Shown here one piece after another: positions 7,849 to 16,616 of a stretch of DNA of 64,000 nucleotides; positions within the stretch are counted from its first letter, which is position 1; the number at the start of each line of letters is the position of its first letter. This DNA is from Nocardia speluncae NBRC 108251 (lineage in GTDB: Bacteria; Actinomycetota; Actinomycetes; Mycobacteriales; Mycobacteriaceae). Location of the stretch: the NCBI RefSeq assembly GCF_001613245.1, contig NZ_BDBZ01000020.1, positions 152,251-216,250 of the forward strand, given 5' to 3'. A model generated the notes under the pieces. The model did no database searches. It was not told the DNA's origin and was given only the letters and a program-made list of their open reading frames with translations. Made by a program: the position numbers and the translations under genes.

Positions 7849-8808
7849 GTGAAAGCAGTCGTCATCCAGTCATTCGGCAGCCCGGACGGGCTGGCCGTCA
7901 TCGATACCCCAGCCCCCGTTCCCGGCCCGGGACAGGTGACGATAGCCACCGAGGCGATCGGCGTCGGCGGTGTCGACGCGATGATCCGCCGCGGCACCCT
8001 CGCCGGATACGGCATCGAGGAAGGCCATATCCCCGGTTCCGAGGTCGCCGGAACCGTCACGGCCGTCGGCGAGGGGGTCGATACCTCGTGGACCGGCAAG
8101 CGTGTGTGGGCGTTCACCGGCCGCGGCGGGGGCTATGTGGAACAAGCCCTCGCCTCGGCCGACGAGATCCTGCCCCTGCCCACAGATCTGTCCGTCACCG
8201 ACGCGGTCACCCTCGGAAGTTCCGGAATGGTCGCCCATTTCGCCCTGGCCCACGCTCATTTCGCGTTCGGGGAGACCGTGCTGGTACGCGGCGCGGCCGG
8301 CAGTATCGGCGTTATGGCGGTCCAATTGGCGGCCCGTGGCGGCGCCGGCGCCGTGGCGGTGACGACTTCCTCGGCGGAACGCGGCGACCGGCTCCGCGCC
8401 CTCGGCGCAACCCATGTGGTGGACCGATCCGGCGCAGGCGCCGACGCCCCCATCGACTACGACGTGATCCTCGACATCATTTCCGGGCCGGATATGCCGA
8501 TGTTCCTCGACAAACTCGCACCGAAAGGCCGCATGGTCGCCGCCGGCGCCGTCGCAGGCTTCCCGCCACCGGATTTCGGCGCGGCCATGCTGAATTCGTT
8601 CTTGAAGTCGCTGTCGTTCGCGACCTTCAGCGCCGACACGGTCGCGCCGGCGGACCGCCGTGCCGTCCAACTCGACCAGTGGGCCGCCGCCGGTCGCGGC
8701 GACCTGCAGGCAGTCGTACACGAATCGCTCCCCCTGGAGAAAGCCGCACTCGCACACCGGAAGATGGACGAGGGCGAAGTGTTCGGCCGAATCGTCCTGA
8801 CCCCGTAG
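7849..8808 (+). CDS. NADP-dependent quinone-oxidoreductase-like MDR protein
   Basis: The 319-residue protein has the medium-chain dehydrogenase/reductase layout: an N-terminal GroES-like domain (GQVTIATEAIGVGGVDAMIRRG, IPGSEVAGTVTAVGEG) and a Rossmann domain with VRGAAGSIGVMAVQLA. There is no Cys-rich structural-zinc loop, so it belongs to the zinc-independent quinone oxidoreductase branch. A GAGGAG site precedes the GTG start. It is paired with the divergent TetR gene and its operator, suggesting induction by a small electrophile or quinone. Exact substrate unknown. Confidence 0.87.
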   Translation: MKAVVIQSFGSPDGLAVIDTPAPVPGPGQVTIATEAIGVGGVDAMIRRGTLAGYGIEEGHIPGSEVAGTVTAVGEGVDTSWTGKRVWAFTGRGGGYVEQALASADEILPLPTDLSVTDAVTLGSSGMVAHFALAHAHFAFGETVLVRGAAGSIGVMAVQLAARGGAGAVAVTTSSAERGDRLRALGATHVVDRSGAGADAPIDYDVILDIISGPDMPMFLDKLAPKGRMVAAGAVAGFPPPDFGAAMLNSFLKSLSFATFSADTVAPADRRAVQLDQWAAAGRGDLQAVVHESLPLEKAALAHRKMDEGEVFGRIVLTP

Positions 8809-9023
8809 CCGACACACGAACCATCCGGGCATCAGGGCGCCCGTGATCGCACAGACTGCGGCAACGTCGGGCACAGTCCCCGAAAACGTAACGACGAATA
8901 CGCTGGGCCCGGTGACCAGCACTCATCCGCCCGGATGGCAGCGTCGGCACAACGAGGCAGCGCGTCCGCGAACTCGGTCGGCTCGGCCGCTGCGTGCGCA
9001 GCGGCCCGAACCGAATTCGACGA

Positions 9024-9434
9024 TCAATCGAGCACGGCGTACGCCTCGACCTCGACGAGCACATCGGGTTCGAAGAGGTAGTCGACGCCGATCGCCGACA
9101 GCGGCGGTAGCGGCTGGGGTATCCCCAGCTCGTCGACAACGCTGCCCAACCCCGCGACGAAATCGTCGTATTTGTCCGGGCTCCAGTTCGTGACGAAGAA
9201 ACGCAGACGTACGACGTCGGCGAACGTCGCGCCCGCCCCCGCCAGGCCGCGCGCCGTACTGCGCAGGGCGTGTGCGACCTGGCCGGCGAGGTCACCGGTC
9301 GCGACGGGGTTACCGTCGGCGTCGCGCGCGATCTGCCCGGCGACGTGCACCTGGCGGCTGCCGGTGGCAATCGAAACGTGGTGGTAGGGAACGGGCGCGA
9401 ACATACCTTCGGGGGTGAGTAGCTGCACTGCCAT
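9024..9434 (-). CDS. RidA/YjgF-family protein
   Basis: From ATG 9434, preceded by AAAGGA, the protein is 136 residues. It carries RidA landmarks: VHVAGQIARDADGNPV, a central helix AHALRSTARGLAGAGATFADVVRLRFFV and a terminal VLVEVEAYAVLD. RidA enzymes hydrolyse reactive enamine/imine intermediates, but many paralogs lack that activity. The usual catalytic Arg is not obvious in the final strand, so this may be a divergent member. It is divergent from an HxlR regulator with an AGGTA/TACCT dyad between, which probably regulates it. Confidence 0.83.
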   Translation of the reverse strand: MAVQLLTPEGMFAPVPYHHVSIATGSRQVHVAGQIARDADGNPVATGDLAGQVAHALRSTARGLAGAGATFADVVRLRFFVTNWSPDKYDDFVAGLGSVVDELGIPQPLPPLSAIGVDYLFEPDVLVEVEAYAVLD

Positions 9435-9458
9435 GGGTGGTCCTTTCGCTGGTGGAAG

Positions 9459-9479
9459 CAGGTATCCAATTTCTACCTG
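9459..9479. promoter_or_regulatory. Candidate HxlR operator
   Basis: Arms CAGGTA (9459-9464) and TACCTG (9474-9479) are separated by 9 nt in the divergent region between ridA-like and hxlR-like genes. The half-site resembles the palindrome near the other HxlR gene (1845-1854). Confidence 0.45.
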
Positions 9480-9513
9480 GTGCCCGAAGGGAACTTCAAC
9501 GAGACTAGGTTTC

Positions 9514-9903
9514 ATGACGGAAACCACCGCACCGGCCCCGCAGCTCACCCAACAGCACCGCGACCTGCTCGATCAGGTGCTCGACAAGTGGTCGCTGCGG
9601 ATCCTCGATGCACTGTGCGAGCACGGACCGTTGCGTTTCAACGGTCTCCGCCGGGCCATACCGGTGGTGACCCAGAAATCGCTCACCGCCGCGCTGCGCC
9701 GCCTCGAACGCAACGGGATGATCGAGCGGATCGTCACCGGCACCCGCCCCGTCGCGGTCGAATACCGCCTGACAGCGCTCGGCAGATCGCTACAGGATCT
9801 CCTCGACGCACTCCTGAACTGGGCGACGGGCACCTTGCCCGAGGTCGAACGCGCCCGCACGGAATTCGACGACCGGCTGGAGGCGGATCGGCAAGCGCTG
9901 TAG
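9514..9903 (+). CDS. HxlR-family winged-helix regulator
   Basis: This 129-residue HxlR protein shows KWSLRILDALCEHGPLRFNGL, the recognition region TQKSLTAALRRLERNGMI and the wing VEYRLTALGRSLQDLL. It lacks the N-terminal Cys of many HxlR proteins, so a Cys-thiol sensing mode is unlikely. The start ATG 9514 follows the divergent promoter region. Its probable target is the RidA-like gene. A partial second HxlR sequence follows at 9974-10108. Confidence 0.87.
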   Translation: MTETTAPAPQLTQQHRDLLDQVLDKWSLRILDALCEHGPLRFNGLRRAIPVVTQKSLTAALRRLERNGMIERIVTGTRPVAVEYRLTALGRSLQDLLDALLNWATGTLPEVERARTEFDDRLEADRQAL

Positions 9904-9973
9904 CACCGCGACCCGGCTGCGAGAACCGGCGGTCATACCCGCAGGGTGCGGGCAAGGAGTTCGGCCTGACGGA

Positions 9974-10108
9974 CGGGTCGACTACGAATTGACCCCGCTG
10001 GGTCGCAGCCTGCTCACCATCATCGACCCCTTGGTCGCGTGGACGCGCGAACACCGGACGGAAATTGTCGCCGCGCGGTCCGAATTCGACGCGCGTCCCG
10101 AGTCCTGA
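9974..10108 (+). pseudogene. C-terminal remnant of a second HxlR-family regulator
   Basis: Reading from 9974, the frame translates to RVDYELTPLGRSLLTIIDPL, then VAWTREHRTEIVAARSEFDA, ending at TGA 10106-10108. This is the wing and last helix of an HxlR protein, similar to but distinct from the end of the intact gene just upstream. Nothing N-terminal of the wing is recognisable and there is no start codon, so it is a decayed or truncated copy. It could come from tandem duplication or partial deletion. Confidence 0.7.
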
Positions 10109-10116
10109 TCCCGCGT

Positions 10117-10737
10117 TCAGGCCATTTCCGGCACCCGCAGATGCGCGAGCGCCAATTCGAACTCCCGCACGTCGAGCGCTTCGACACCGGTCTGCCGGGC
10201 CGCATCCACCCGCAGCGAAGCCGACTGCTCCCGGCTCGCCCGCATCGCCGCAGCACTGCTGTAGCTGGTACACGAGACCGCGCGGCCGGACCTGCGGTTG
10301 ATCATCAGACTCGCACTGCAGAACCCGTCCAGCTGCTCCATCGCGGGCAGGGTGGCGGACTTGTAGATCTCCACGGCCGAATCGATCCGGCTCGGATCGG
10401 TCTTCACCCAGGTCGCACGCGCACAAGCTCCCTCGCTGACACGGTGCGCCCGGTGCAGTCCGGCAATCTCCCATTCCTCGATCTGCGCACTGCCGCCGAA
10501 CATGGCCAGCCCCTGGTCGCGGAGAGGAGCGACCCGCTGTTTACTCTCGTCCATCGCCTCCTGCGACTCCCACGAGCTGGTAGCGATGCAATGCCCGTTA
10601 TCCCGGTCGACCAGCAGCGACATCCCCATACACCCGGGAATCTCCCGCAACCCGGGCAGGACTTCATCGCGCATATACGCGATCCCGGAATCGATAGCGG
10701 AGGGTCGCGCCTGAATTCTGGTAGATCGCGCGAACAC
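10117..10737 (-). CDS. Protein with two tandem ABM-like ferredoxin-fold (dimeric alpha-beta barrel) repeats
   Basis: The 206-residue protein consists of two similar halves of about 95 residues. Each has a pattern IDSGIAYMRDEVLPGL / IDSAVEIYKSATLPAM, a central strand with a Gly-Cys or Gly-Phe-Cys turn, and an SxWES/SYSS strand. This is the antibiotic-biosynthesis-monooxygenase-like fold, apparently fused into one chain. Such proteins may be haem-binding or cofactor-free oxygenases, or have no known activity. GTG 10737 is preceded by GAGAGGGGG. It is not in an obvious operon. The region 10738-11157 upstream holds no gene I can support. Confidence 0.65.
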   Translation of the reverse strand: MFARSTRIQARPSAIDSGIAYMRDEVLPGLREIPGCMGMSLLVDRDNGHCIATSSWESQEAMDESKQRVAPLRDQGLAMFGGSAQIEEWEIAGLHRAHRVSEGACARATWVKTDPSRIDSAVEIYKSATLPAMEQLDGFCSASLMINRRSGRAVSCTSYSSAAAMRASREQSASLRVDAARQTGVEALDVREFELALAHLRVPEMA

Positions 10738-11157
10738 GACCCACCCCCTCTCTGCTCGGGGCGGCACCCCGGTGGCGCCACCGGTCCCTCCACCCTGCTC
10801 CCCCACCACCGCACAGGCAAGGGGTAGCCGGTCGCGGTCCCACGACTCCCGCAGTGCACAGCGGTTGTCCGGTCCTCATCGACCGTCACGCTGCGGCCAC
10901 TACCGGTAACCGGGCCGGTCGCACCGGGATGCCCGGCATGATGTCGCCGGGTGCCGCACGCGGAAACCGCGATGAAGACGACGCCTATTTCCAGGAGCGC
11001 AATCAGCGCGGCCGGCTCGCCTGAATTTCAGGTTTCGCTGCCGGGCCGGTGACCGGGCAGCGTCACTGGGGAATTCGCCGTGTGTGGCGATCGATCGGCG
11101 GCCGGACTGTCGCAGGTTGCGGAATCTCGGCCATCGCGGACACCCTAGGCTGTCGCC

Positions 11158-11994
11158 GTGCCGGGAAAAGATGCTCTGTCGAACGCTCACCGGGCCTTAC
11201 TGGACAGCTGGTTCGCGCGCTGGGAGGCCCTCGCGGACCACTCGTGGCCGCTGCAGGATACGACGGTATTGCGGGTCCGCGCGGACGGCGGCGACTTCAT
11301 CGTCAAGGCATCCCGGACGAGTCACCATATCGATCGGGAAATCGCGGCACATCGGTCGTTCCTGTCGTCGTCCACCGCCGCGGTACCACGTCTCGTACAC
11401 GCTGACGTGGAAGCGAAGATCCTCGTCGCGACCTATCTACCGGGCGAGCTCGTCGAAGGTACAGCGGCGGAATGGGTTACGTCGACGTACCGCAAGGCCG
11501 GACAGGTACTCGATGCCCTGCTGGTTCCGGGAGAGGTATCCCCGGATTACGTCGGCAACCTACGGGATAGAGGACTTCGATCGATCACTGATGCCGGCGG
11601 ACTGGTCACCGCCGGGCATCTCGACGAACTCCGGAAACGACTGACGAACATCGCTTCCCGCCCCGTGCGACTGTCGTTCACTCACGGCGACTACCACCCT
11701 CGTAACTGGCTACTCCACGACGGCGATCTCGCGGTGATCGATTTCGGCCGTGCGGACCAACGGCACTGGACCAGTGATCTGGTGCGTTTACAGGCCCAGC
11801 AGTTCGCCGCACGACCGGATCTGGCCGCGGCGTTCACCACCGGGCTCGGACGCGAATTCGGCGAAGAAGACCTCGAGATTCTCGAACTCGAATGGATGTA
11901 TCAGGCGATCACGACGGTGGTCTGGGCGCACGGGATAGGCGACGTCCCGTTCGAGGAGCACGGTCGTCGGATGATTGCCAGAATTGTGAACTAG
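11158..11994 (+). CDS. Aminoglycoside-phosphotransferase-family small-molecule kinase
   Basis: The 278-residue protein carries an APH/choline-kinase fold: ATP-binding Lys50 (FIVKAS), catalytic loop FTHGDYHPRNWL (Asp178, Asn183) and metal-binding IDFGRAD (Asp195). A TAGGCT box at 11146-11151 lies exactly 6 nt before the GTG start, indicating leaderless expression. Many actinobacterial members are not resistance genes, and the sequence gives no hint of a specific acceptor. It is followed by a GNAT gene in the same direction. Both could modify small molecules. Confidence 0.82.
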   Translation: MPGKDALSNAHRALLDSWFARWEALADHSWPLQDTTVLRVRADGGDFIVKASRTSHHIDREIAAHRSFLSSSTAAVPRLVHADVEAKILVATYLPGELVEGTAAEWVTSTYRKAGQVLDALLVPGEVSPDYVGNLRDRGLRSITDAGGLVTAGHLDELRKRLTNIASRPVRLSFTHGDYHPRNWLLHDGDLAVIDFGRADQRHWTSDLVRLQAQQFAARPDLAAAFTTGLGREFGEEDLEILELEWMYQAITTVVWAHGIGDVPFEEHGRRMIARIVN

Positions 11995-12079
11995 TCCATG
12001 GTCGCCGGGCTTCCCGGCCGTCGCGGCCGCACCGGCAGCGTCCAGGGCCATGGGATCGTCCAGCCGAAGGGAGTAGGGA

Positions 12080-12589
12080 ATGCCGAATATGCGCCGGGCG
12101 CATCTCTCGGACCATCACACGATCGTCGGATGTGTGCAGCGGTGGTGGGGCGATTCGCGCACGCCCGAACAAGCCCGCGAACTCTCCCTGCTGCTACCCA
12201 AACTGTTCCTGCAGTTCTTCTCCCACACCAGCCTTGTGCAGGAGGACGACACCGGAATCACGGCGTTTCTCGTCGGCTTCTATGCCACCGACAACCAGCA
12301 CGAGGCTTATATCCATTTCGTAGGTGTCGACCCGCGGCTGCGCGGGCAGGGCGTCGCGCGCACGTTGTACGAGGAGTTCTTCCGGCGCGCCGCCGAGACC
12401 GGTCGCCGGGAGGTGCGTGCGATCACCGCGCCCACGAATACCGGGTCCATAGCATTCCACCGCGCCATGGGCTTCGAACTGGAGAAGGGTGATCTCGAGA
12501 TCGAGGGCCTACCGGTTCACCGCGACTACGACGGCCCCGGACAAGACCGTGTGTGTTTCCATCGGAAGCTCACCGTCGCCCCGGTGTGA
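12080..12589 (+). CDS. GNAT-family N-acetyltransferase
   Basis: This 169-residue protein has the acetyl-CoA pyrophosphate loop VGVDPRLRGQGVARTLY (R-x-x-G-x-G/A pattern) and the late motif APTNTGSIAFHRAMGFELE. That is the standard GNAT fold. A GGGAGTAGGGA region precedes the ATG. It lies 85 bp after the APH-like gene and could be co-transcribed. The acceptor amine is unknown. Confidence 0.85.
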   Translation: MPNMRRAHLSDHHTIVGCVQRWWGDSRTPEQARELSLLLPKLFLQFFSHTSLVQEDDTGITAFLVGFYATDNQHEAYIHFVGVDPRLRGQGVARTLYEEFFRRAAETGRREVRAITAPTNTGSIAFHRAMGFELEKGDLEIEGLPVHRDYDGPGQDRVCFHRKLTVAPV

Positions 12590-12627
12590 TCCCGCGCGCA
12601 CGGACCGGGTATTTCTCCCGCGTCCCC

Positions 12628-12656
12628 GGCGCCCGGCACGATGTGTGCCAGGCGCC
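12628..12656. terminator. Bidirectional hairpin between convergent genes
   Basis: Arms GGCGCCCGGCAC (12628-12639) and GTGCCAGGCGCC (12645-12656) pair over 12 bp with one mismatch and a 5-nt loop. They lie between the convergent GNAT and P450 genes. No T-tract is present, as is common in actinobacteria. Confidence 0.55.
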
Positions 12657-12669
12657 GAACACTCCTTGT

Positions 12670-13872
12670 TCACCAGGTAACGAGTAGCTTTTCCGGGCCC
12701 CGCACCAACAGCCCCGACTTCCACGGGATCTCGTCCACCGGCGCTGCCAGGCACAACCCCGGGAATCGCTCCAGCAATGCCTCCATCGCGACCTGGAGTT
12801 CGATCCGCGCCAATTGTGCGCCGAGGCAGTGATGCGCGCCGTACCCGAAAGCGATGTGCGGATTGCGCTGCCGGGTGAGATCGAGTGTTTCGGGATCGTC
12901 GAACACGGCTTCGTCCCGGTTGGCGGACTGGGTGTGCACGAACACCGCGTCCCCCGCTCGCACCGTGACCCCGCCGAGCACCACGTCCTCTGTCGCCACC
13001 CGTGGCTGCCCGCCGCCGGCACCGAGCTGGGTGTGGCGCAGCAGTTCCTCGACCGCGCCCGGAATCAGCTCGGGGTCGGCGCGCAACTGGTCCCAGTATT
13101 CGCGCTGGGTGAGCAGGACGTAGGTGAAGTTGGCGATCTGGTTTGCGGTGGTCTCGTGGCCGGCGATGAGGATCCCGACCCCCAGGTTCACCAGTTCCTT
13201 CTCGCTCAGCCGGTCCGCGTCGTCGCGGGCCGCGACCAGGGCGCCGAGCAGGTCGTCGGTGGGGTGTTCCCGGCGCTGGGCGACCTGTTCGGCGAGGTAG
13301 CCCTCGAGCGAGCCGCGGGCGGATTCGATCTGCTCGCGGGTGTAGGCGGTGGTGGACAGGATCGCGTCGGAGAAGTCCCGGAAACGGTGCTGCTCGCGGG
13401 CCGGCACGCCGAGCATTTCGCAGATCACGGTGACCGGGAGCGGCAGGGCCAGTCCCTGCACCAGATCAGCAGGGGAACCGGCGCGTTCCATTTCGCCGAG
13501 TTTCTCGTCGACGATCTGCCGGGTGCGGGGGCGCAGTTCCGCAACCCGGCGGCCGGTGAACGCCTTGGCGACCAGTTTGCGCAGCCGGCTGTGCTCGGGT
13601 GGGTCGAGGCTCAGCAGTGAATCGGCCTGTGCGGGGGTGGGTGTGGCGCGCGGGACGTCTTCGCGGCCGACGGTTGCCGCGCGGCTGAATCGGGGATCGC
13701 CGAGCACCGTTCGCACGTCGTCGTAGCGGGTGACGAGCCAGCCCTGGCCGCCGTAGGGCAACTCGACCCGGCTGACCGGCTCTTCGCGGCGCAGTTTCGC
13801 GTAGAGCGGGTCCATATCGAGACGTGTCGGTGCACCGAAGGGGTAGTGGCGCACCTCGGTGTTCACGGTCAT
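12670..13872 (-). CDS. Cytochrome P450
   Basis: The 400-residue P450 has the I-helix oxygen motif AGHETT, a K-helix Glu-x-x-Arg (EELLR), and the haem loop FGYGAHHCLGAQLAR with ligand Cys349. Class I bacterial P450s need a separate ferredoxin, and none is encoded nearby. ATG 13872 is supported by GGAAGGGAG. Immediately upstream is a GTAAGCA..TGCTTAC palindrome, and then a TetR gene on the same strand. Induction by the P450 substrate is therefore plausible. The family resembles CYP105/CYP107-type actinobacterial hydroxylases, but the subfamily is not resolved. Confidence 0.92.
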   Translation of the reverse strand: MTVNTEVRHYPFGAPTRLDMDPLYAKLRREEPVSRVELPYGGQGWLVTRYDDVRTVLGDPRFSRAATVGREDVPRATPTPAQADSLLSLDPPEHSRLRKLVAKAFTGRRVAELRPRTRQIVDEKLGEMERAGSPADLVQGLALPLPVTVICEMLGVPAREQHRFRDFSDAILSTTAYTREQIESARGSLEGYLAEQVAQRREHPTDDLLGALVAARDDADRLSEKELVNLGVGILIAGHETTANQIANFTYVLLTQREYWDQLRADPELIPGAVEELLRHTQLGAGGGQPRVATEDVVLGGVTVRAGDAVFVHTQSANRDEAVFDDPETLDLTRQRNPHIAFGYGAHHCLGAQLARIELQVAMEALLERFPGLCLAAPVDEIPWKSGLLVRGPEKLLVTW

Positions 13873-13916
13873 GCGGTCTCCCTTCCGCGGCGCCCGGGGA
13901 TCGGACACCCAGCGAT

Positions 13917-13932
13917 GTAAGCAGTTGCTTAC
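13917..13932. promoter_or_regulatory. Candidate TetR operator upstream of the P450 gene
   Basis: Perfect 7-base arms GTAAGCA and TGCTTAC are separated by GT, 45 bp upstream of the P450 start codon and just downstream of the TetR gene. A 16-base spacer-poor palindrome is typical for TetR-family sites. Confidence 0.6.
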
Positions 13933-13981
13933 TTAGCCAGGGTAAGGGTGTGCGGGATTGCGCGTCAACGACGCGATCGCC

Positions 13982-14578
13982 TTATTCCGGAGGGAATCCC
14001 GGATCGTTGCGTTCCAGCAGTACACCCGCCGCACGCAGCACATATCCGGCAATCTCCGCAGGATCGGCGCCGGCCAGCGGCTCCCGGCGCAGCACCGAAC
14101 GCACCATCCCGATGCCGAGCAACCAGGCCAGCAGTAGATCGGCGCGTAACTCCGCGCCCGCCTCGTCGGTGAGCGAGGACAACGCCCGGATGTACTCCTC
14201 CCCCAACTCCCGGCGAATCACCGACGCACTCGCCTCGTGCCCACTGGACCGCAACGCCGCCTGCAACCAATCCCCGTGCGCCGCGGCTTCGCTCGGCTCG
14301 AGCGCCTGTTCCAGCAGCCGCGACAGCAGTGTCTCCACGGACCCTGATTCCAGCATCGAGCGGCCCCGATCGGTCATCGTCGCCCGGAACAGCTCGTCCT
14401 TGTTCCCGAAATACCGGAACAGCAGGGCCTGGTTAACACCCGCCCGGGTCGCGATATCGCGCACCGTCGCCCGCTCGTACCCCCGCTCGGCGAACAATTC
14501 CCGCGCCGCCCCCAGAATCGCGGCCCTGGTGGCCGCGGAATCCCGTTTCCGGCCACCCGGCTCGTTTCCGCCGACCAT
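13982..14578 (-). CDS. TetR-family transcriptional regulator
   Basis: From ATG 14578, placed after GGAGGAC, the protein is 198 residues. The TetR HTH spans residues 15-60 (AAILGAARELFAERGYERATVRDIATRAG...LLFRYFGNKDELF). An in-frame upstream extension has no homology and no ribosome site. It is encoded directly upstream of the P450 on the same strand, and a palindrome lies between them, so it probably represses the P450. Confidence 0.88.
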   Translation of the reverse strand: MVGGNEPGGRKRDSAATRAAILGAARELFAERGYERATVRDIATRAGVNQALLFRYFGNKDELFRATMTDRGRSMLESGSVETLLSRLLEQALEPSEAAAHGDWLQAALRSSGHEASASVIRRELGEEYIRALSSLTDEAGAELRADLLLAWLLGIGMVRSVLRREPLAGADPAEIAGYVLRAAGVLLERNDPGFPPE

Positions 14579-14803
14579 TTGTCCTCCGATCCACCGATAT
14601 CCGGACAAGCAGCGTAAACACATTCCGGCAGCGACCGACCCCCGAGTGTGGACAGATCGCCCGAATATCCGCCTCGTCGATATCGCAGCCGGTGACATGC
14701 GCACCTCGTTCGCGCAACCCGGCAGCGGGCGCCGATACCCGAGGGGGCCGAACCCGTGATTACCCAGCTCCGCCCGGCGGTTCCTGGCTACATCGGCTCC
14801 CTC

Positions 14804-15634
14804 TTACGATTTGCGCGCCAACCCGGCCGATATGAGCTGATCCCATACCGTCAGTTCCCGTTCCGCTGTACCGATATTTTTGATCGGCGTATCGGACTCG
14901 CCAGGGGTATCGGGCCGCCACAGCACCGCGGGCACGATACCCGGCTCGAGCAGTTCCAGATCACCGAACAATTCGCGGATCTCGTCGTCCGTGCGCCACC
15001 GCCCGCGGCCGAACGTCGACTGCAATTTCTGTTCCGCGGCCTCGGTCTCCGAATTACCGCCGGAGCGGAAGTGAGAGATGAACACCTCGCTGCCCGAAGG
15101 AATCTGATCGCACCAATAGGAAACGAGACCGCGCGGATCTTCGTCGTCGTTGAGGTGGTGCAAGATCGCGCTGAACACCATCGCCACCGGCCGGTCGAAA
15201 TCGATGAGCCGGCGTACCTCTGCGCTGTTGCGGATCTTTTCGGGCTCACGTACATCGGCCTGGACCACGGTAGTGCGGTCGTCGGTGGCCAGCAGCGTCC
15301 GGCCGTGCGCCAGCACGATCGGATCGTTGTCCACATAGACGACCTTCGCGTCGTCTGTATATCGCGCCGCGATCTGGTGCACGTTATCGGCGGTCGGCAG
15401 ACCACTACCCAGGTCGATGAACTGTTTCACCCCACTGCGGGCGATATCACGCACACCCCGCACCAGCGCCTGCCGGTTCCCGAAAGCAATAGCCACCGAG
15501 CCGGGCAGATCGACCTTGAAATGATCGCCGATCTTCTGATCGACGGGGTAGTTGTCCTTCCCCCCGAGCAGATAGTCATACACCCGTGCGATGCTCGGTG
15601 TATTCGGATCCACGACGCCCGCACTGTCATTCAT
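14804..15634 (-). CDS. SAM-dependent methyltransferase-like protein (DUF574/Methyltransf_19)
   Basis: The 276-residue protein is a clear DUF574 member: TPSIARVYDYLLGGKDNYP near the N-terminus, then the SAM-site-like FIDLGSGLPTADNVHQ, VVYVDNDPIVLAHGRTLL and VFSAILHHL. The family is widely expanded in actinobacteria and its substrates are unknown. GTG 15637 directly precedes ATG 15634, and GGGAGAG precedes both. No neighbouring biosynthetic cluster is evident. Confidence 0.87.
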   Translation of the reverse strand: MNDSAGVVDPNTPSIARVYDYLLGGKDNYPVDQKIGDHFKVDLPGSVAIAFGNRQALVRGVRDIARSGVKQFIDLGSGLPTADNVHQIAARYTDDAKVVYVDNDPIVLAHGRTLLATDDRTTVVQADVREPEKIRNSAEVRRLIDFDRPVAMVFSAILHHLNDDEDPRGLVSYWCDQIPSGSEVFISHFRSGGNSETEAAEQKLQSTFGRGRWRTDDEIRELFGDLELLEPGIVPAVLWRPDTPGESDTPIKNIGTAERELTVWDQLISAGLARKS

Positions 15635-15869
15635 CACGCTCTCCCATCGACGGGGCCTCCCGCGCCCTCATGGTATGCAGCCGCGCAATCCTTTGTCCCC
15701 GCAACCACTGTGGCTCGATCTCCACATCGGCGCAGCGCTGCCGGTGAGCGGTTACTCGTATTGCCCGGCAGCTGGCCCATGGACGTCGTGCATGACGCGT
15801 AGTCGGCCGGGCTGAGCAGGATCACTTCGCCGGCGGCGAGGGCCAGCGCGACCGTATCCGCACGGGCGC

Positions 15870-16616
15870 TCAGGTCAGGCGTAGCGCGGCAAGCTTCCAA
15901 CCGGTGGCCGTGTGCTCGACGCGGCCCGCGAGGGCGAGCCGGCGGGGGCCGCGCTGGTACATGGCTATCAGTTCGAACGCCTGGTCGCCGGCCGGGAACA
16001 ACCGGAACTTGGTGAGCACTGCGGCGCCCAGCGTCCGGCTGGGGGCATGATCGCCCGCCACCAGGACACCGACCGTGTGCACCAGTGCGGACGCGCACAG
16101 GGTGTTCAGCTGCGCTACCGGACGGCGGCGGTCCAGGACCTCCAGCAGGATCCGCAGGGCCCTTCCGGTGAATTCCCTGGCTTCGCTCGGTTCGGTGCTG
16201 TCGTCGGCCGCATGCCCGGCTCGGTGCGCACGCCGGATCCCCGCCGGTGTGCTGCGGTTGGCGCGCAGGGATTTGCGATCGATGCGGGGACGGCACCCGG
16301 CGGGCGTTTCCGCGGGTGCGCCGGTCGGTGCCGGTGCAGTAGAGACAGCACCATGGGATTCGTCCGGCGCCGACCTCGCCTCGCGGTCGCTGTTGCTCCG
16401 CGGTGTGCCGGTCTGCACCGGCGGCGCCCCCGGCAAGGGCCGCCCGGGCGGCCGGGTCCCGGGCGAAAGCATTCCGACCGATGACACGCCGGACGATAGC
16501 GTTCCGGGTGACGGTGGCTCGGCACCCTTTGGCCGGGCCGGCGGCAACCCATCCGACGAGTCCGTCGACGGTTCGAAATCGGGCACCCGATACAGAATCG
16601 GCCGGTCATCACGCAT
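15870..16616 (-). CDS. DUF6459-like (Rv3242/SecA-linked type) protein with proline-rich N-terminus
   Basis: The first 120 residues are low-complexity and Pro/Ser/Gly-rich. The C-terminal 110 residues form a compact domain with FTGRALRILLEVLDRRRPVAQLN and a beta-rich end (VAGRVEHTATGWKLAALRLT). This layout matches the actinobacterial DUF6459 proteins of unknown function; the family name is from memory of the pattern. No membrane segment or signal is visible. The 235 bp before the methyltransferase hold no further gene. Confidence 0.65.
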   Translation of the reverse strand: MRDDRPILYRVPDFEPSTDSSDGLPPARPKGAEPPSPGTLSSGVSSVGMLSPGTRPPGRPLPGAPPVQTGTPRSNSDREARSAPDESHGAVSTAPAPTGAPAETPAGCRPRIDRKSLRANRSTPAGIRRAHRAGHAADDSTEPSEAREFTGRALRILLEVLDRRRPVAQLNTLCASALVHTVGVLVAGDHAPSRTLGAAVLTKFRLFPAGDQAFELIAMYQRGPRRLALAGRVEHTATGWKLAALRLT

